Origin: CAZDWZ01 sp964509425
Lineage (GTDB): Bacteria; Bdellovibrionota_C; UBA2361; SZUA-149; CAZDWZ01
DNA length: 45,942 bases
Assembly (NCBI GenBank): GCA_964509425.1
Contig: CAZDWZ010000026.1
Coordinates: forward strand, 1 to 45,942
Reading direction: 5' to 3'
Shown: piece by piece, positions 32,877 to 40,961 of the stretch
Position numbering within the stretch: the first letter of the stretch is position 1
Layout of the letters: every line of letters starts with the position of its first letter
Made by a program: the position numbers and the translations under genes
Notes under the pieces: generated by a model
The model's input: the letters and a program-made list of their open reading frames with translations, nothing else
Told to the model about the DNA's origin: nothing
The model's database searches: none

Positions 32877-34187
32877 ATGTCCTCGAAAAAATTTGAAATT
32901 TTCCGCATTGGCTCCGACGGAGAAATCCACCGCCACCTCATTTGTCTCGGCGGTCGCGTCTCCGTGTTCCGTGCAAACCGTGAAGCGCTTCTCGAAGAAT
33001 TCCGCGTCGCGCTCCAAGGACGATTTCCGGTTGCCCAGTTTCGCATCGTTCTCGACGGAAAGAAATTTCAATCGGCCGATCACGTGCTCATCGGTTTTGG
33101 GGAGCGATTCGAGCGAGCTGACGAAGGAAACTTGCGAGATTATCTCGAGACAAACGGGATGGGCGATGTCGACATCGACTATTCCCTCAAGTGTTACGGT
33201 CTCGAAGGGCTTGAATCGGCACCACTCTCAACTCTTAGTGAAACGCAGCAGCGAATTCTCCGCCTTATTTCCGCGACGACAAAGGCTTCCGAGAGAGTGA
33301 TTATTCTGAATGATCCGTTTGAGAATCTCACAAGTGAGCTTCGGGAAGATCTCTCAAGTCGCGTCGCGGATTTCGCGTACCGCACTTCCGCGATCGTTAT
33401 CGTTACTCGCCTCACCGATCGCCCGGAGTCATGGATTGACAACCCGATCATCTCCCGGGTCCAATTGGAAAGGCCCCGACGGGAAACGATCGGTGCAGGA
33501 GGTGGTGGGATTGATCCCGACATACAGCAACTTCGTCAGCAAATCGCCGCGCAGGGAAACCGCGAACTCACCAGACCAGCACCAAAACCCCAAGATCAAC
33601 CGCCGCCGAAACGAGAGGTCGAATCCAGCGCGCTTCGCCGGGTGGTAAAAGATCCTGTTGCCGCGGTGACCGAACATAAAACTTTCTCAATTCTGCTTGC
33701 GGCGGCCTACCTCGCTGTCTTCGCGAGTATTCCATGGGTCTTCGGGAAAGGGTTCAACCGCCAACCTCCGCCTCAACCCGTCGTGGTCGTAGCCAAAACT
33801 CCGCCGCCGGCCGCGACTCCATTCGCTGTTCGGCCGGTTGGCTTCAAAGGCCTTCCAAAGAATATTCAGGAAAACGTGATGCTCGCATTCCGCGATCCGG
33901 ACACTCTGCTGCGAAGCATTCCTGTGAATCTCGACCGCCGCACACCCATCGCCCCAGATCCGGTTCAAGTGTCACGGCCTCTCCCCCCACCCACTGAGCC
34001 ACCGGCCCCGAGGGTGTTGTCCGAGCCTGCGTCAACCGACGCATATTCGCCTGAGCCCAACCCGGCTGCTGTCACAAACACCGAAGAACTCGAACGGCGG
34101 AGGGAAGAGATCAGGCAGAGGCTGCTTTCCGCAATCATGGCTCGGCGGCAGCAACTCCTCGAACAGCAGCAGCAACAACAACAGTAG
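32877..34187 (+). CDS. Degenerate ABC-ATPase-like domain with membrane anchor and Pro/Gln-rich tail
   Basis: 436 residues with a GAGGAA site before the ATG. Residues 1-200 read like an ABC nucleotide-binding domain that has lost its catalytic sites. Where Walker A should follow the strand at 25-31 the sequence is GRVSVFRANREALLEEF, without Gly-Lys-Ser. A signature remnant LSETQQRILRLISA is at 120-133. The Walker B position has VIILNDPFENL (141-151; usually LDEP), and the last strand AIVIVTRLTD lacks the switch His. One membrane helix lies at about 271-289. After it comes a Pro-rich segment (about 296-400) and a charged helix ending in a poly-Gln run (CAG/CAA codons). The ABC-like part would be cytoplasmic and the tail periplasmic. 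Function unknown; probably structural. Confidence 0.75.
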   Translation: MSSKKFEIFRIGSDGEIHRHLICLGGRVSVFRANREALLEEFRVALQGRFPVAQFRIVLDGKKFQSADHVLIGFGERFERADEGNLRDYLETNGMGDVDIDYSLKCYGLEGLESAPLSTLSETQQRILRLISATTKASERVIILNDPFENLTSELREDLSSRVADFAYRTSAIVIVTRLTDRPESWIDNPIISRVQLERPRRETIGAGGGGIDPDIQQLRQQIAAQGNRELTRPAPKPQDQPPPKREVESSALRRVVKDPVAAVTEHKTFSILLAAAYLAVFASIPWVFGKGFNRQPPPQPVVVVAKTPPPAATPFAVRPVGFKGLPKNIQENVMLAFRDPDTLLRSIPVNLDRRTPIAPDPVQVSRPLPPPTEPPAPRVLSEPASTDAYSPEPNPAAVTNTEELERRREEIRQRLLSAIMARRQQLLEQQQQQQQ

Positions 34188-34211
34188 GCCGCCACTCGCA
34201 AACGCTTGGCC

Positions 34212-34583
34212 TCACCGTTCCGGTCTCAAACGAGAAAGCTTCCGAGCCGCAACTTCCATCTCGTCAAGAACCGGCAACAGCACCCGTCCTGCGGATGTGA
34301 TTTCATACTCGACCGTCGGTGGCGCCGTCGGGCGCACAGTGCGGGAGATGATTCCTCCCTTCTCGAGCTCACGAAGCTTTTGCGTCAGCACCTTCGACGA
34401 GACTTTCCCGAGGTCCCTCCGCAAATCTCCAAAACGTCTCGGCCCTTCTCTCAAGAACCAAATGATTTTAGGTGTCCACCTTCCGGCGATAATTTTTAGG
34501 CAATGCTCGAGCGGACAATCAACTGCGGGTGCGGCTCTCGGGGCAGATTTTCTCATGGCTTTCTCGACTGTTTGCTCCGGCAT
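34212..34583 (-). CDS. HxlR family winged-helix regulator
   Basis: 123 residues. HxlR landmarks: DCPLEHCLKIIAGRWTPKII, LREGPRRFGDLRRDLG, VLTQKLRELEKGGII and VEYEITSAGRVLLPVL. Cys23 matches the conserved redox-sensing Cys of YodB/HypR-like members, and Cys28 is an additional one. It is divergent from a pirin gene with 119 bases between the start codons, the common arrangement for a regulator and its target. It probably senses electrophiles or oxidants and represses the pirin gene and itself. Confidence 0.92.
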   Translation of the reverse strand: MPEQTVEKAMRKSAPRAAPAVDCPLEHCLKIIAGRWTPKIIWFLREGPRRFGDLRRDLGKVSSKVLTQKLRELEKGGIISRTVRPTAPPTVEYEITSAGRVLLPVLDEMEVAARKLSRLRPER

Positions 34584-34617
34584 TCTCTCAGGTTAGAGGC
34601 CGTAATCCTATCTCCAC

Positions 34618-34637
34618 TAGTTACCTATGGGAACCTA
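34618..34637. promoter_or_regulatory. Imperfect palindrome between the HxlR and pirin genes, possible operator
   Basis: TAGTTACC-TAT-GGGAACCTA, two imperfect half sites in the only gap shared by the divergent pair. HxlR regulators bind inverted repeats of this size. The position fits a site that would control both genes, but the assignment is inference. Confidence 0.4.
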
Positions 34638-34702
34638 CTTTCTTTTTCATAGTATCGGATTTACATTTCTCTACAACAAGAAGAACAGAAATTGGAGGTT
34701 CT

Positions 34703-35404
34703 ATGTTTACCGTACGAAAAGCCAACGACCGGGGAATTGTGGACCATGGATGGCTGAAGTCGGCCCATACGTTCTCATTCGCGAGTTATTACGACCCTGA
34801 GCACATGGGCTTTCGCTCGCTTCGGGTCATCAACGATGACGTGATTGCAGCAAACAACGGCTTTGGGAAGCACCCGCACCGAGACATGGAGATCATCACC
34901 TATGTTCTCAGGGGAACGATTACTCACGGCGACAGCATGGGGCACCGGGAGCCGATACGAGCGGGTGACGTTCAGTATATGAGCGCCGGACAGGGAGTTA
35001 TTCACAGCGAAGCCAATGAATCTCCGGACGAAGAAGTTCATTTGCTCCAGATTTGGATAGAACCGAATGAGCGCCGCACTCCTCCGAAGTATGAGCAACG
35101 AAATGTGCCTCTTGCGGAGAAGGACGGAAAGTTCGCACTCATCGCGAGCGGAGATAAATCCGACGGTGGATTTCAAATCCGCCAGGATGCCAAACTCTTG
35201 GCTGCGGTGTTGGATACCGGAAAGACGGTCGAATATCCGCTGCAAAAGACAAGGCATGCGTGGATTCAAGTCGCCCGTGGCGAAGCAACTGTAAACGGCG
35301 TGAAGCTCGAAGCAGGAGACGGCGCTGCTGTTTCTGGCGAAGAATTTCTCCGCTTCGAAGGCGGAGCAAAGCAGGCAGAGGTTCTCCTCTTTGACCTGGC
35401 GTAA
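34703..35404 (+). CDS. Pirin family protein (YhhW-like)
   Basis: 233 residues from ATG at 34703 with TTGGAGG before it; the frame extends upstream to 34529 but that part overlaps the HxlR gene and is not coding. The bicupin fold's metal ligands are in place: His57 and His59 (GKHPHRD), His101 and Glu103 (VIHSE), the same positions as in E. coli YhhW. Length also equals YhhW, which shows quercetin 2,3-dioxygenase activity in vitro. The physiological substrate is unknown; with an HxlR partner a role in handling reactive or aromatic compounds is likely. Confidence 0.94.
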   Translation: MFTVRKANDRGIVDHGWLKSAHTFSFASYYDPEHMGFRSLRVINDDVIAANNGFGKHPHRDMEIITYVLRGTITHGDSMGHREPIRAGDVQYMSAGQGVIHSEANESPDEEVHLLQIWIEPNERRTPPKYEQRNVPLAEKDGKFALIASGDKSDGGFQIRQDAKLLAAVLDTGKTVEYPLQKTRHAWIQVARGEATVNGVKLEAGDGAAVSGEEFLRFEGGAKQAEVLLFDLA

Positions 35405-35413
35405 CCAACTTCA

Positions 35414-35437
35414 GGACGGCGGCTCCCGCCGCCGTCC
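35414..35437 (+). terminator. GC-rich hairpin after the pirin gene
   Basis: Perfect ten-base stem GGACGGCGGC / GCCGCCGTCC with loop TCCC, ten bases after the pirin stop. The downstream T-tract is poor (GCTCTTTC), so it may be a weak intrinsic terminator or a 3' mRNA stabiliser. Confidence 0.6.
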
Positions 35438-35627
35438 GCTCTTTCAGTAGCCGCTGGTATTTGTCTCTTTTCCGTAAAAATCCTGCATAACCTCTTGTTC
35501 CGCTAGTTTCCACGCGGGGTCGATGGCACAAAATCTTCGGGGCAACCTCAAAAACTCCGAAGGATTCGCTCATCGCCCGGTCTAACTCGTCAGCCAGCGA
35601 GTATTAGGTTTTGTGACGAGGGGACCC

Positions 35628-36182
35628 GTGTTGCAAGAAATAGATGACCAAACACTAATCGAGCGCATCCTGGGTGGTGAACAGGAGGAGTTCCGCCTCC
35701 TCGTCCGGCGCTATCAGGATCTTGTCTTCTCAATGATCTTCAGACAGGTCGGGAACCGGGATACGGCCGCCGACCTCACCCAAGAGACTTTTCTGAGGGC
35801 CTACTCGGGCCTCCCCCATTTTCGCTTTCGATCGACGTTCAAGACTTGGCTCACGAGAATTTCTCTGAACGTCACGGCAACATATTTTGAATCGCGCAGC
35901 TATCGTGAAGAAAAGAAAACCGAAGCCCTCGACACCAGAGATCCTTCGGAGGCGTCTACCGGCGAATCACCCCTCGAAAAAGAAAGAGCGCTCAGCTGCC
36001 TGCAATCCGCCCTCGCCCTCCTCTCACCTCAGCTTCGCGATGTGATCGTGCTGTGCAAACTGGAGGGACGCTCCTACACGGAGGCGGCCGAGATACTTCA
36101 AGTCGCGCCGGGGACGGTCGGCTCGCGGCTCAATTCCGCCCAGGAAGAACTGCGCAAAACTTTCCGGAGAGTCTATAAATGA
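35628..36182 (+). CDS. ECF-type RNA polymerase sigma factor
   Basis: 184 residues from GTG at 35628, which has GAGGGG four bases upstream; the frame can also open at GTG 35613. Region 2: FRLLVRRYQDLVFSMIFRQV and DLTQETFLRAYSGL, with STFKTWLTRISLN. Region 4: LSPQLRDVIVLCKLEGRSYTEAAEILQVAPGTVGSRL, a clean helix-turn-helix. Its stop overlaps the start of the anti-sigma/VWA gene (ATGA), so factor and regulator are made together. The 220 bases upstream contain the pirin terminator and no further gene; an autoregulated ECF promoter should lie there, but I cannot identify it. Confidence 0.94.
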   Translation: MLQEIDDQTLIERILGGEQEEFRLLVRRYQDLVFSMIFRQVGNRDTAADLTQETFLRAYSGLPHFRFRSTFKTWLTRISLNVTATYFESRSYREEKKTEALDTRDPSEASTGESPLEKERALSCLQSALALLSPQLRDVIVLCKLEGRSYTEAAEILQVAPGTVGSRLNSAQEELRKTFRRVYK

Positions 36183-38329
36183 ACCACAATCAAGCTTTAT
36201 TGTTGTTTGAAGAATACTTCGCGGGAACTCTGGATGATTCTCGGCAAAACGCGATGACCGAGCACACGGCTCACTGCGAGGAATGCCGCACCGCGCTTTC
36301 GGAGTTCGAGGAGATTCTTTCTCTCGAATCACTCCTTTCGGAACATAAGGAGCAAGCACCGGAACGAATTGAGACTGCAGTCATGGGAATTCTCGCCAAG
36401 CGAGCAGAACAAGCGCTGCCCTCAGTCCGCTCTCGCTTGGTTTCGAGATTTTTCTGGCTCATCGGATTTCCGTTCCTGGGATTGCTCTTCCTCGTGGTTG
36501 CGGCCCTAATGACGACGCCGCTTCAGGACCCAGATTTACCTCTCTCGAGATTCGCTGACACCCTCATGAAGCTTATCGAAGGAGCTCTGGGAGCCTTGAT
36601 GATGGTGGCGACCGGCGTTGTTGGAGTTTTTCTCCTGATAAAGAGCGGACGGTCGCAGCGCCTCGCTCCCGCGGGAGGAATGCTCACGCTCGCACTCGCG
36701 ATGTTCGTACTCCGAGCTTCGACGACGCTGTTCTATGGCACCGAGTATGCGGACTACGATAGAGGGTACTCAAGTAACGGAGGCGGACCGAGCGGCAGTT
36801 ACTCTGAAGCGCAGTTTGATGACACGCTCATCCGCTCATTGAGAAGCCGAGCGAAGCGGGCGATATCTCCTCGAGGCGAAGCTTCAGAGCGAGTTATCTC
36901 CGGATATGCGAGACCGTTCCGCTCGCTCGCTCGACCCATGGAGCCAACTCCGGACTACGCATCGAATTTCTCATCCATGTCGGTCCCCGCAGAGCCGGCG
37001 AGAAATATCTCGACGTTCAGTATCGACGTCGACACGGGCAGCTACACTCGCGCGAGAGCATTGCTCCGCTCGGGCCTGATCCCTCCCACAGGCGAAATTC
37101 GCACGGAAGAATTTCTGAACTATTTCACCTACCGCTATCCCGAGCCGTCAGCGGGCAGATTTGCCGTGAGCTATGAGATCGGCAATTCGCCGTGGAAGAA
37201 GAACGAAAAACTCCTTCGCGTGGGACTGCGATCTGCATCGGCGTCGAGAGGATTGGAAACCGGTCGAAGCTACGTTTTTCTGATTGATGTCTCGGGTTCG
37301 ATGGCCGACGAAACGAAGCTTCCGCTTCTCAAACAAAGTCTCAACCTTCTCATCGATCAGCTCACCGACAGAGACCGTATCGCACTGGTCACCTATGCCG
37401 ACGGATCATCATTGGTCTTGGACTCCACTCCCGGGAGCCAAAAGGCGACCATCCGGGCAGCGCTTGATCGGCTAAACGCGCACGGCGGAACGAATGGGGG
37501 AGAGGGAATTCGCACCGCGTATCGCGTCGCAAACTCGAATAAGATCGAAGGGGGGATCAACCGCGTGATTCTCGCAACCGATGGTGATTTTAACGTCGGA
37601 GTCGTCGACCCATCAAGTCTTCGAGCCCTCATCGAATCAGCCCGCGAAGGTGGTGTCCACCTCACCACGCTTGGATTCGGAATCAACGGAATGAATGAGA
37701 CTAATCTCGAACAGCTCGCGAATCGTGGAAATGGAAATTATTTCTTTCTCGATTCACTCGAGGAAGCAAGGAAGGTTCTTATGACGAATCTCTCCGCGAA
37801 CACTGAAGTCAGTGCGCAGGATACGAAGATTCAGATTGAATTTAACCCCGCATTCGTTAAGTCTGCGAAGCTCGTCGGGTATGACAATCGTGTGTTGGAG
37901 AAGGAAGACTTCCGCGACAATTCCGTCGATGCGGGAGAGGCGGGCTCGGGACAAACGGTGACGGCGCTCTACGAGATTGAGCTCACAGAGAACGCCCAAA
38001 CCGCGACGGCGACTTCCACATCACCGCGCGAAACCGAGATCGGAGTTCTCCAGATTCGTTACAAAACTCAGGAGGCTGGTGCCGCCTCCTTCCCTCGCGA
38101 GGAACAGTTTCCGATAGCGAAATCTCTCCTAAGCTCTAATTCCGAATCCGATGATTTCCAGCTTGCGGTAGCGGCTGCCACATTTGGAGAGCTCCTTCGA
38201 GGACGTTCGATTCAGCACGAGATCGTGAAAGAGATTATCGCCAAGTCAAAATCACCAGAGCTTGAAGAACTCTTTCAACGAAACACGAACTTGAGAGGCG
38301 GCAGCGGAACACCGCTTCCACGATACTAG
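36179..38329 (+). CDS. Zinc-finger anti-sigma domain fused through three membrane helices to a YfbK-like von Willebrand A domain
   Basis: 716 residues. The N-terminus carries the zinc anti-sigma motif H29-x3-C33-x2-C36. Three hydrophobic helices follow at about 90-112, 137-160 and 167-190, an odd number that places the rest in the periplasm. A Gly/Ser-rich linker leads to the YfbK pattern: ISTFSIDVDTGSYTRARALL and RTEEFLNYFTYRYP (vWF N-terminal region), the MIDAS D370-x-S-x-S in DVSGSM, ATDGDFNVG, GNYFFLDSLEEARKVL, and a C-terminal DUF3520-like part with FQLAVAAATFGELLRG. It should hold the co-encoded sigma factor inactive and release it on an extracytoplasmic signal sensed by the metal-dependent VWA domain. 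Translationally coupled to the sigma gene. Confidence 0.9.
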   Translation: MNHNQALLLFEEYFAGTLDDSRQNAMTEHTAHCEECRTALSEFEEILSLESLLSEHKEQAPERIETAVMGILAKRAEQALPSVRSRLVSRFFWLIGFPFLGLLFLVVAALMTTPLQDPDLPLSRFADTLMKLIEGALGALMMVATGVVGVFLLIKSGRSQRLAPAGGMLTLALAMFVLRASTTLFYGTEYADYDRGYSSNGGGPSGSYSEAQFDDTLIRSLRSRAKRAISPRGEASERVISGYARPFRSLARPMEPTPDYASNFSSMSVPAEPARNISTFSIDVDTGSYTRARALLRSGLIPPTGEIRTEEFLNYFTYRYPEPSAGRFAVSYEIGNSPWKKNEKLLRVGLRSASASRGLETGRSYVFLIDVSGSMADETKLPLLKQSLNLLIDQLTDRDRIALVTYADGSSLVLDSTPGSQKATIRAALDRLNAHGGTNGGEGIRTAYRVANSNKIEGGINRVILATDGDFNVGVVDPSSLRALIESAREGGVHLTTLGFGINGMNETNLEQLANRGNGNYFFLDSLEEARKVLMTNLSANTEVSAQDTKIQIEFNPAFVKSAKLVGYDNRVLEKEDFRDNSVDAGEAGSGQTVTALYEIELTENAQTATATSTSPRETEIGVLQIRYKTQEAGAASFPREEQFPIAKSLLSSNSESDDFQLAVAAATFGELLRGRSIQHEIVKEIIAKSKSPELEELFQRNTNLRGGSGTPLPRY

Positions 38330-38338
38330 AGGACGGCT

Positions 38339-39013
38339 ATGCTCGAATCCATTCTCCCGACATTCGGAAGGTACTCCCCACCTTCGGCATTTCGCGATGT
38401 GCTCCTTGTCATCACGAGTCCCCTCGGGACTTTCCTCACGGTTGTTCTCGCCGTTGCGGGGGCCGCTTGTTTTTCCATTCGCGACGAGAAGGGCAATCTC
38501 CGGAGAGAGGCGGGACATAAATTTCTCTTTGCCTCACTCTGCATACTCTTTGTGAGAGCCTTCTGCCGGGGGACTCTCCTCTCGGCACCCACGCGCTTCG
38601 GCGAGTATGTATCAACGGCGTACGACATTGCTCTTGCAATCGGGTTTGGAGTCGCGGTTCTTGGAATTCCATTTGCGCTCGGCGGTGCTTGGATTCTTCG
38701 TGTCGCCTGGCCGCTCTTCTCGGGTGAAACCCGGCGCTCTACTTCGGCCTTCGTTCGTCTGATCGGCGAAGAGCGGGTCGTTCGCCTCGGCACGGCGTTT
38801 ACGACGATGAGCTTCCTGAGTTTCATCTGGCAGCCGTTCCTCGCGTGCATCCTCTCATTTATTGCCGGAGCGGGATTAAGTTGCTTCGCCCAGTCGAAAG
38901 AATCGGAAGGAGAGAAGACGAGTCATAAGGTGCACGCCGGAGTCTTACTCCATCCGCTCGCGGTCTCGATCGTGCTTGGTCTCGTTTGGGCAGATTCAAA
39001 ATTGCTCTGGTGA
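38339..39013 (+). CDS. Membrane protein of unknown function in the sigma/VWA operon
   Basis: 224 residues, about five to six hydrophobic helices (for example LLVITSPLGTFLTVVLAVAG, ALAIGFGVAVLGIPFALGG, FLACILSFIAGAGL, LAVSIVLGLVWA). No motif I recognise. It starts nine bases after the VWA gene stop, with GGACGG before the ATG, so it is likely cotranscribed with the sigma factor. Its end faces the RecF-like ATPase gene with only ten bases between. Confidence 0.75.
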   Translation: MLESILPTFGRYSPPSAFRDVLLVITSPLGTFLTVVLAVAGAACFSIRDEKGNLRREAGHKFLFASLCILFVRAFCRGTLLSAPTRFGEYVSTAYDIALAIGFGVAVLGIPFALGGAWILRVAWPLFSGETRRSTSAFVRLIGEERVVRLGTAFTTMSFLSFIWQPFLACILSFIAGAGLSCFAQSKESEGEKTSHKVHAGVLLHPLAVSIVLGLVWADSKLLW

Positions 39014-39023
39014 AAAAGTAAAC

Positions 39024-40184
39024 TTAGTCCGGCCACTGCCAAGGCGGCCGATCGAGCAGACCTTGTCCGGCAACCCGCGTCTCGCCGGTGTCTTTCTCGA
39101 GCGAAATCGAAACGCACTCGGAATTCTCTTCAAGCTCTCTCAGGAGAGCCGCCGAGTGAGACACCACCCAAACTTGTGATTCCTTCGACGCCCTTATGAT
39201 GAGCTGGGCGAGCGCCGGTATCAACTCGGGATGAAGACTCGTCTCCGGTTCGTTTAAAACCATCATTCCGGGAGGCCGGGGAGTGAGCAGCGCCGCAACA
39301 AGAAGAAGATAGCGCAGAGTTCCGTCCGAAAGTTCTGCAGCCGTAAGGTGGCGCAACACTCCACGCTGATTCAGCGCGACCTCGAAACGCCCACCCTGAT
39401 GAATGTTGATGGCGAGAGTGGCTCCAGGGAAAGCCGTAGAGATTGCGGTGCTGAGCGCTTCCCGATCCCCCATCTCTCGAATCGTCTGCAAGGCGGCGGC
39501 AAGATCATGGCCGTCGTGATGCAGCACCGGGGTTCGCGTTCCTACTTGCGGCACTCTCACGGGAGAGTTTCGATCGGTCCGGAAATGATCGTAAAATCGC
39601 CAACCCCTCAGGACCTCCCGCATGGCAAAGATCTCGGGAGCATCAGCGGGATCTGAGAGATAGTTAAACATGCTCTCGAACTCCTTCATCGAACCGGTTA
39701 CGACCCGCCACCCCTTTCCGTCGCGAATTTGTAAGACGCCGCCCGTTCTTTCCACCATCAATGCCGCCGGTCGACATACGGGGCCTGCCCAGATTGCCTC
39801 GGCCTTAATATCCGGGTCGGACCCGAAAACCGTTTGCGATGGAGTCGGGATACCGAGCGAGATGGCGTATCCCAAATCTTCGCCGGCAAAACCGAGCTTC
39901 AGCCGCTTCACCTTGCTCCTCGGTCCACCTTCAATTTTCACCTCTCCGCTTCGCATCCGCTGAGTGATTTTCTCCGGGCCGGCCCAGAAGGTTGAGTCGA
40001 GCCCGCCCTCGCGAGCAAGGGATCCGATCACCCCACCTTCGGCGGACTCGGCAAGAAGTCTGAGCGCGCGATAGAGATTGGATTTCCCGCTGCCGTTCGG
40101 GCCGGTGATGAGGTTCATCCGGCCCAAAGAAAGAGTCAGCTTCAGGATCGAACGGTAGTTCTCGATGGCAAGAGTCTTAAGCAC
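39024..40184 (-). CDS. RecF/SMC-like predicted ATPase (COG4637 type)
   Basis: 386 residues. MLKTLAIENYRSILKLTLSLG is the usual opening of this group, then Walker A GPNGSGKSN at 28-36. Near the C-terminus are the signature-like TAAELSDGTLRYLLLVAAL, Walker B MMVLNEPETSLHPEL (Asn in place of the usual Asp, which is common in this subfamily as I remember it) and the switch His in VVSHSAALL. No nuclease (TOPRIM) domain is visible, and no partner gene of an OLD/Gabija/retron type is adjacent, so a defence role is not supported. Likely a stand-alone ATPase of unknown function. Confidence 0.88.
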   Translation of the reverse strand: MLKTLAIENYRSILKLTLSLGRMNLITGPNGSGKSNLYRALRLLAESAEGGVIGSLAREGGLDSTFWAGPEKITQRMRSGEVKIEGGPRSKVKRLKLGFAGEDLGYAISLGIPTPSQTVFGSDPDIKAEAIWAGPVCRPAALMVERTGGVLQIRDGKGWRVVTGSMKEFESMFNYLSDPADAPEIFAMREVLRGWRFYDHFRTDRNSPVRVPQVGTRTPVLHHDGHDLAAALQTIREMGDREALSTAISTAFPGATLAINIHQGGRFEVALNQRGVLRHLTAAELSDGTLRYLLLVAALLTPRPPGMMVLNEPETSLHPELIPALAQLIIRASKESQVWVVSHSAALLRELEENSECVSISLEKDTGETRVAGQGLLDRPPWQWPD

Positions 40185-40304
40185 TTAGGCGGCCGCTTTT
40201 CAAAGTCTAAGAGTCTCTCTTAGGACAATCCCAGAGAACCTCGCAACGTAAGCTACACATTCGTATGCCGTCTATGGATACGTAACGCATGTTTTGAGGA
40301 TTTT

Positions 40305-40916
40305 ATGTTCACCTTCGCTCTTACGGCTATATCTCTGGTCCTGATTGCATTGGCTGGCACCTGCCTCGTGCTGCGCTGGATGTTATTTAGCGACGTTAGC
40401 GAGCACCTCGTCGATATTCAAGACGAACTCAACAGCTTCGAATGGCGATTCGACCGCCTGGCTGGACACGCTTCGAATCACTTTGTCGGCTTGAGCGCGG
40501 AGAGCAATCGAGCCATCGTCGAAGGTCGGCAAATCATTGATTCGATGCGCGAGTACACAAATTACTTGAAGGGATTGGTTCTCTCACCAAACGATGAAAA
40601 TTGGTTCCTGGCTGAAAAGCTCATGACCGGCGAAGTAATGCCGCTCCTGAAGAAGAATATCTACGGCTATAAACTTACCGAGCTCAAAAACTGGAAGGAG
40701 AGACTCGAGAATAACATCCAGGTAATCGGATCGGACATCCTCAAGCTGAGTGAATTGTATCGGAAGAATATCCGCCCACTAAATGAACGAGTCCCGACTC
40801 AAGTAACAGATTTGGTTGAGCTTGGAGTGAGAAGCGCAGTAAACAGAATGAATATCGATATGCTGCGAACTTCTCGAAAAGATCGTGAAGCGCTTGTCGC
40901 CCTCGCTCGACGGTAG
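40305..40916 (+). CDS. Unknown protein with one N-terminal membrane helix and a helical body
   Basis: 203 residues. An N-terminal hydrophobic helix (FALTAISLVLIALAGTCLVL) acts as anchor or uncleaved signal; the rest is highly charged and predicted helical by eye (DIQDELNSFEWRFDRL, AIVEGRQIIDSMREY, LKNWKERLENNIQVIGSD). This recalls methyl-accepting or coiled-coil scaffold stalks, but no HAMP or signalling domain is present. TTTGAGGA stands before the ATG. Single gene, ending at a palindromic hairpin shared with the convergent glycosyltransferase. Confidence 0.7.
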   Translation: MFTFALTAISLVLIALAGTCLVLRWMLFSDVSEHLVDIQDELNSFEWRFDRLAGHASNHFVGLSAESNRAIVEGRQIIDSMREYTNYLKGLVLSPNDENWFLAEKLMTGEVMPLLKKNIYGYKLTELKNWKERLENNIQVIGSDILKLSELYRKNIRPLNERVPTQVTDLVELGVRSAVNRMNIDMLRTSRKDREALVALARR

Positions 40917-40929
40917 TTACGACACAAAC

Positions 40930-40955
40930 CCGCCGATGACTCGAGTCGTCGGCGG
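40930..40955. terminator. Palindromic hairpin between convergent genes
   Basis: CCGCCGATGACTCGAGTC then GTCGGCGG: a 26-base palindrome with one wobble on each side of the centre ACTCGAGT. It lies in the 45-base gap between the 40305 gene and the convergent glycosyltransferase and could end transcription from both sides, although T-tracts are absent. Confidence 0.6.
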
Positions 40956-40961
40956 TCGAAC

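Noticed and set aside
39024..40184. Anti-phage defence system based on the RecF-like ATPase
   Set aside because: No TOPRIM or helicase partner, no toxin or reverse transcriptase nearby; the neighbours are unrelated.
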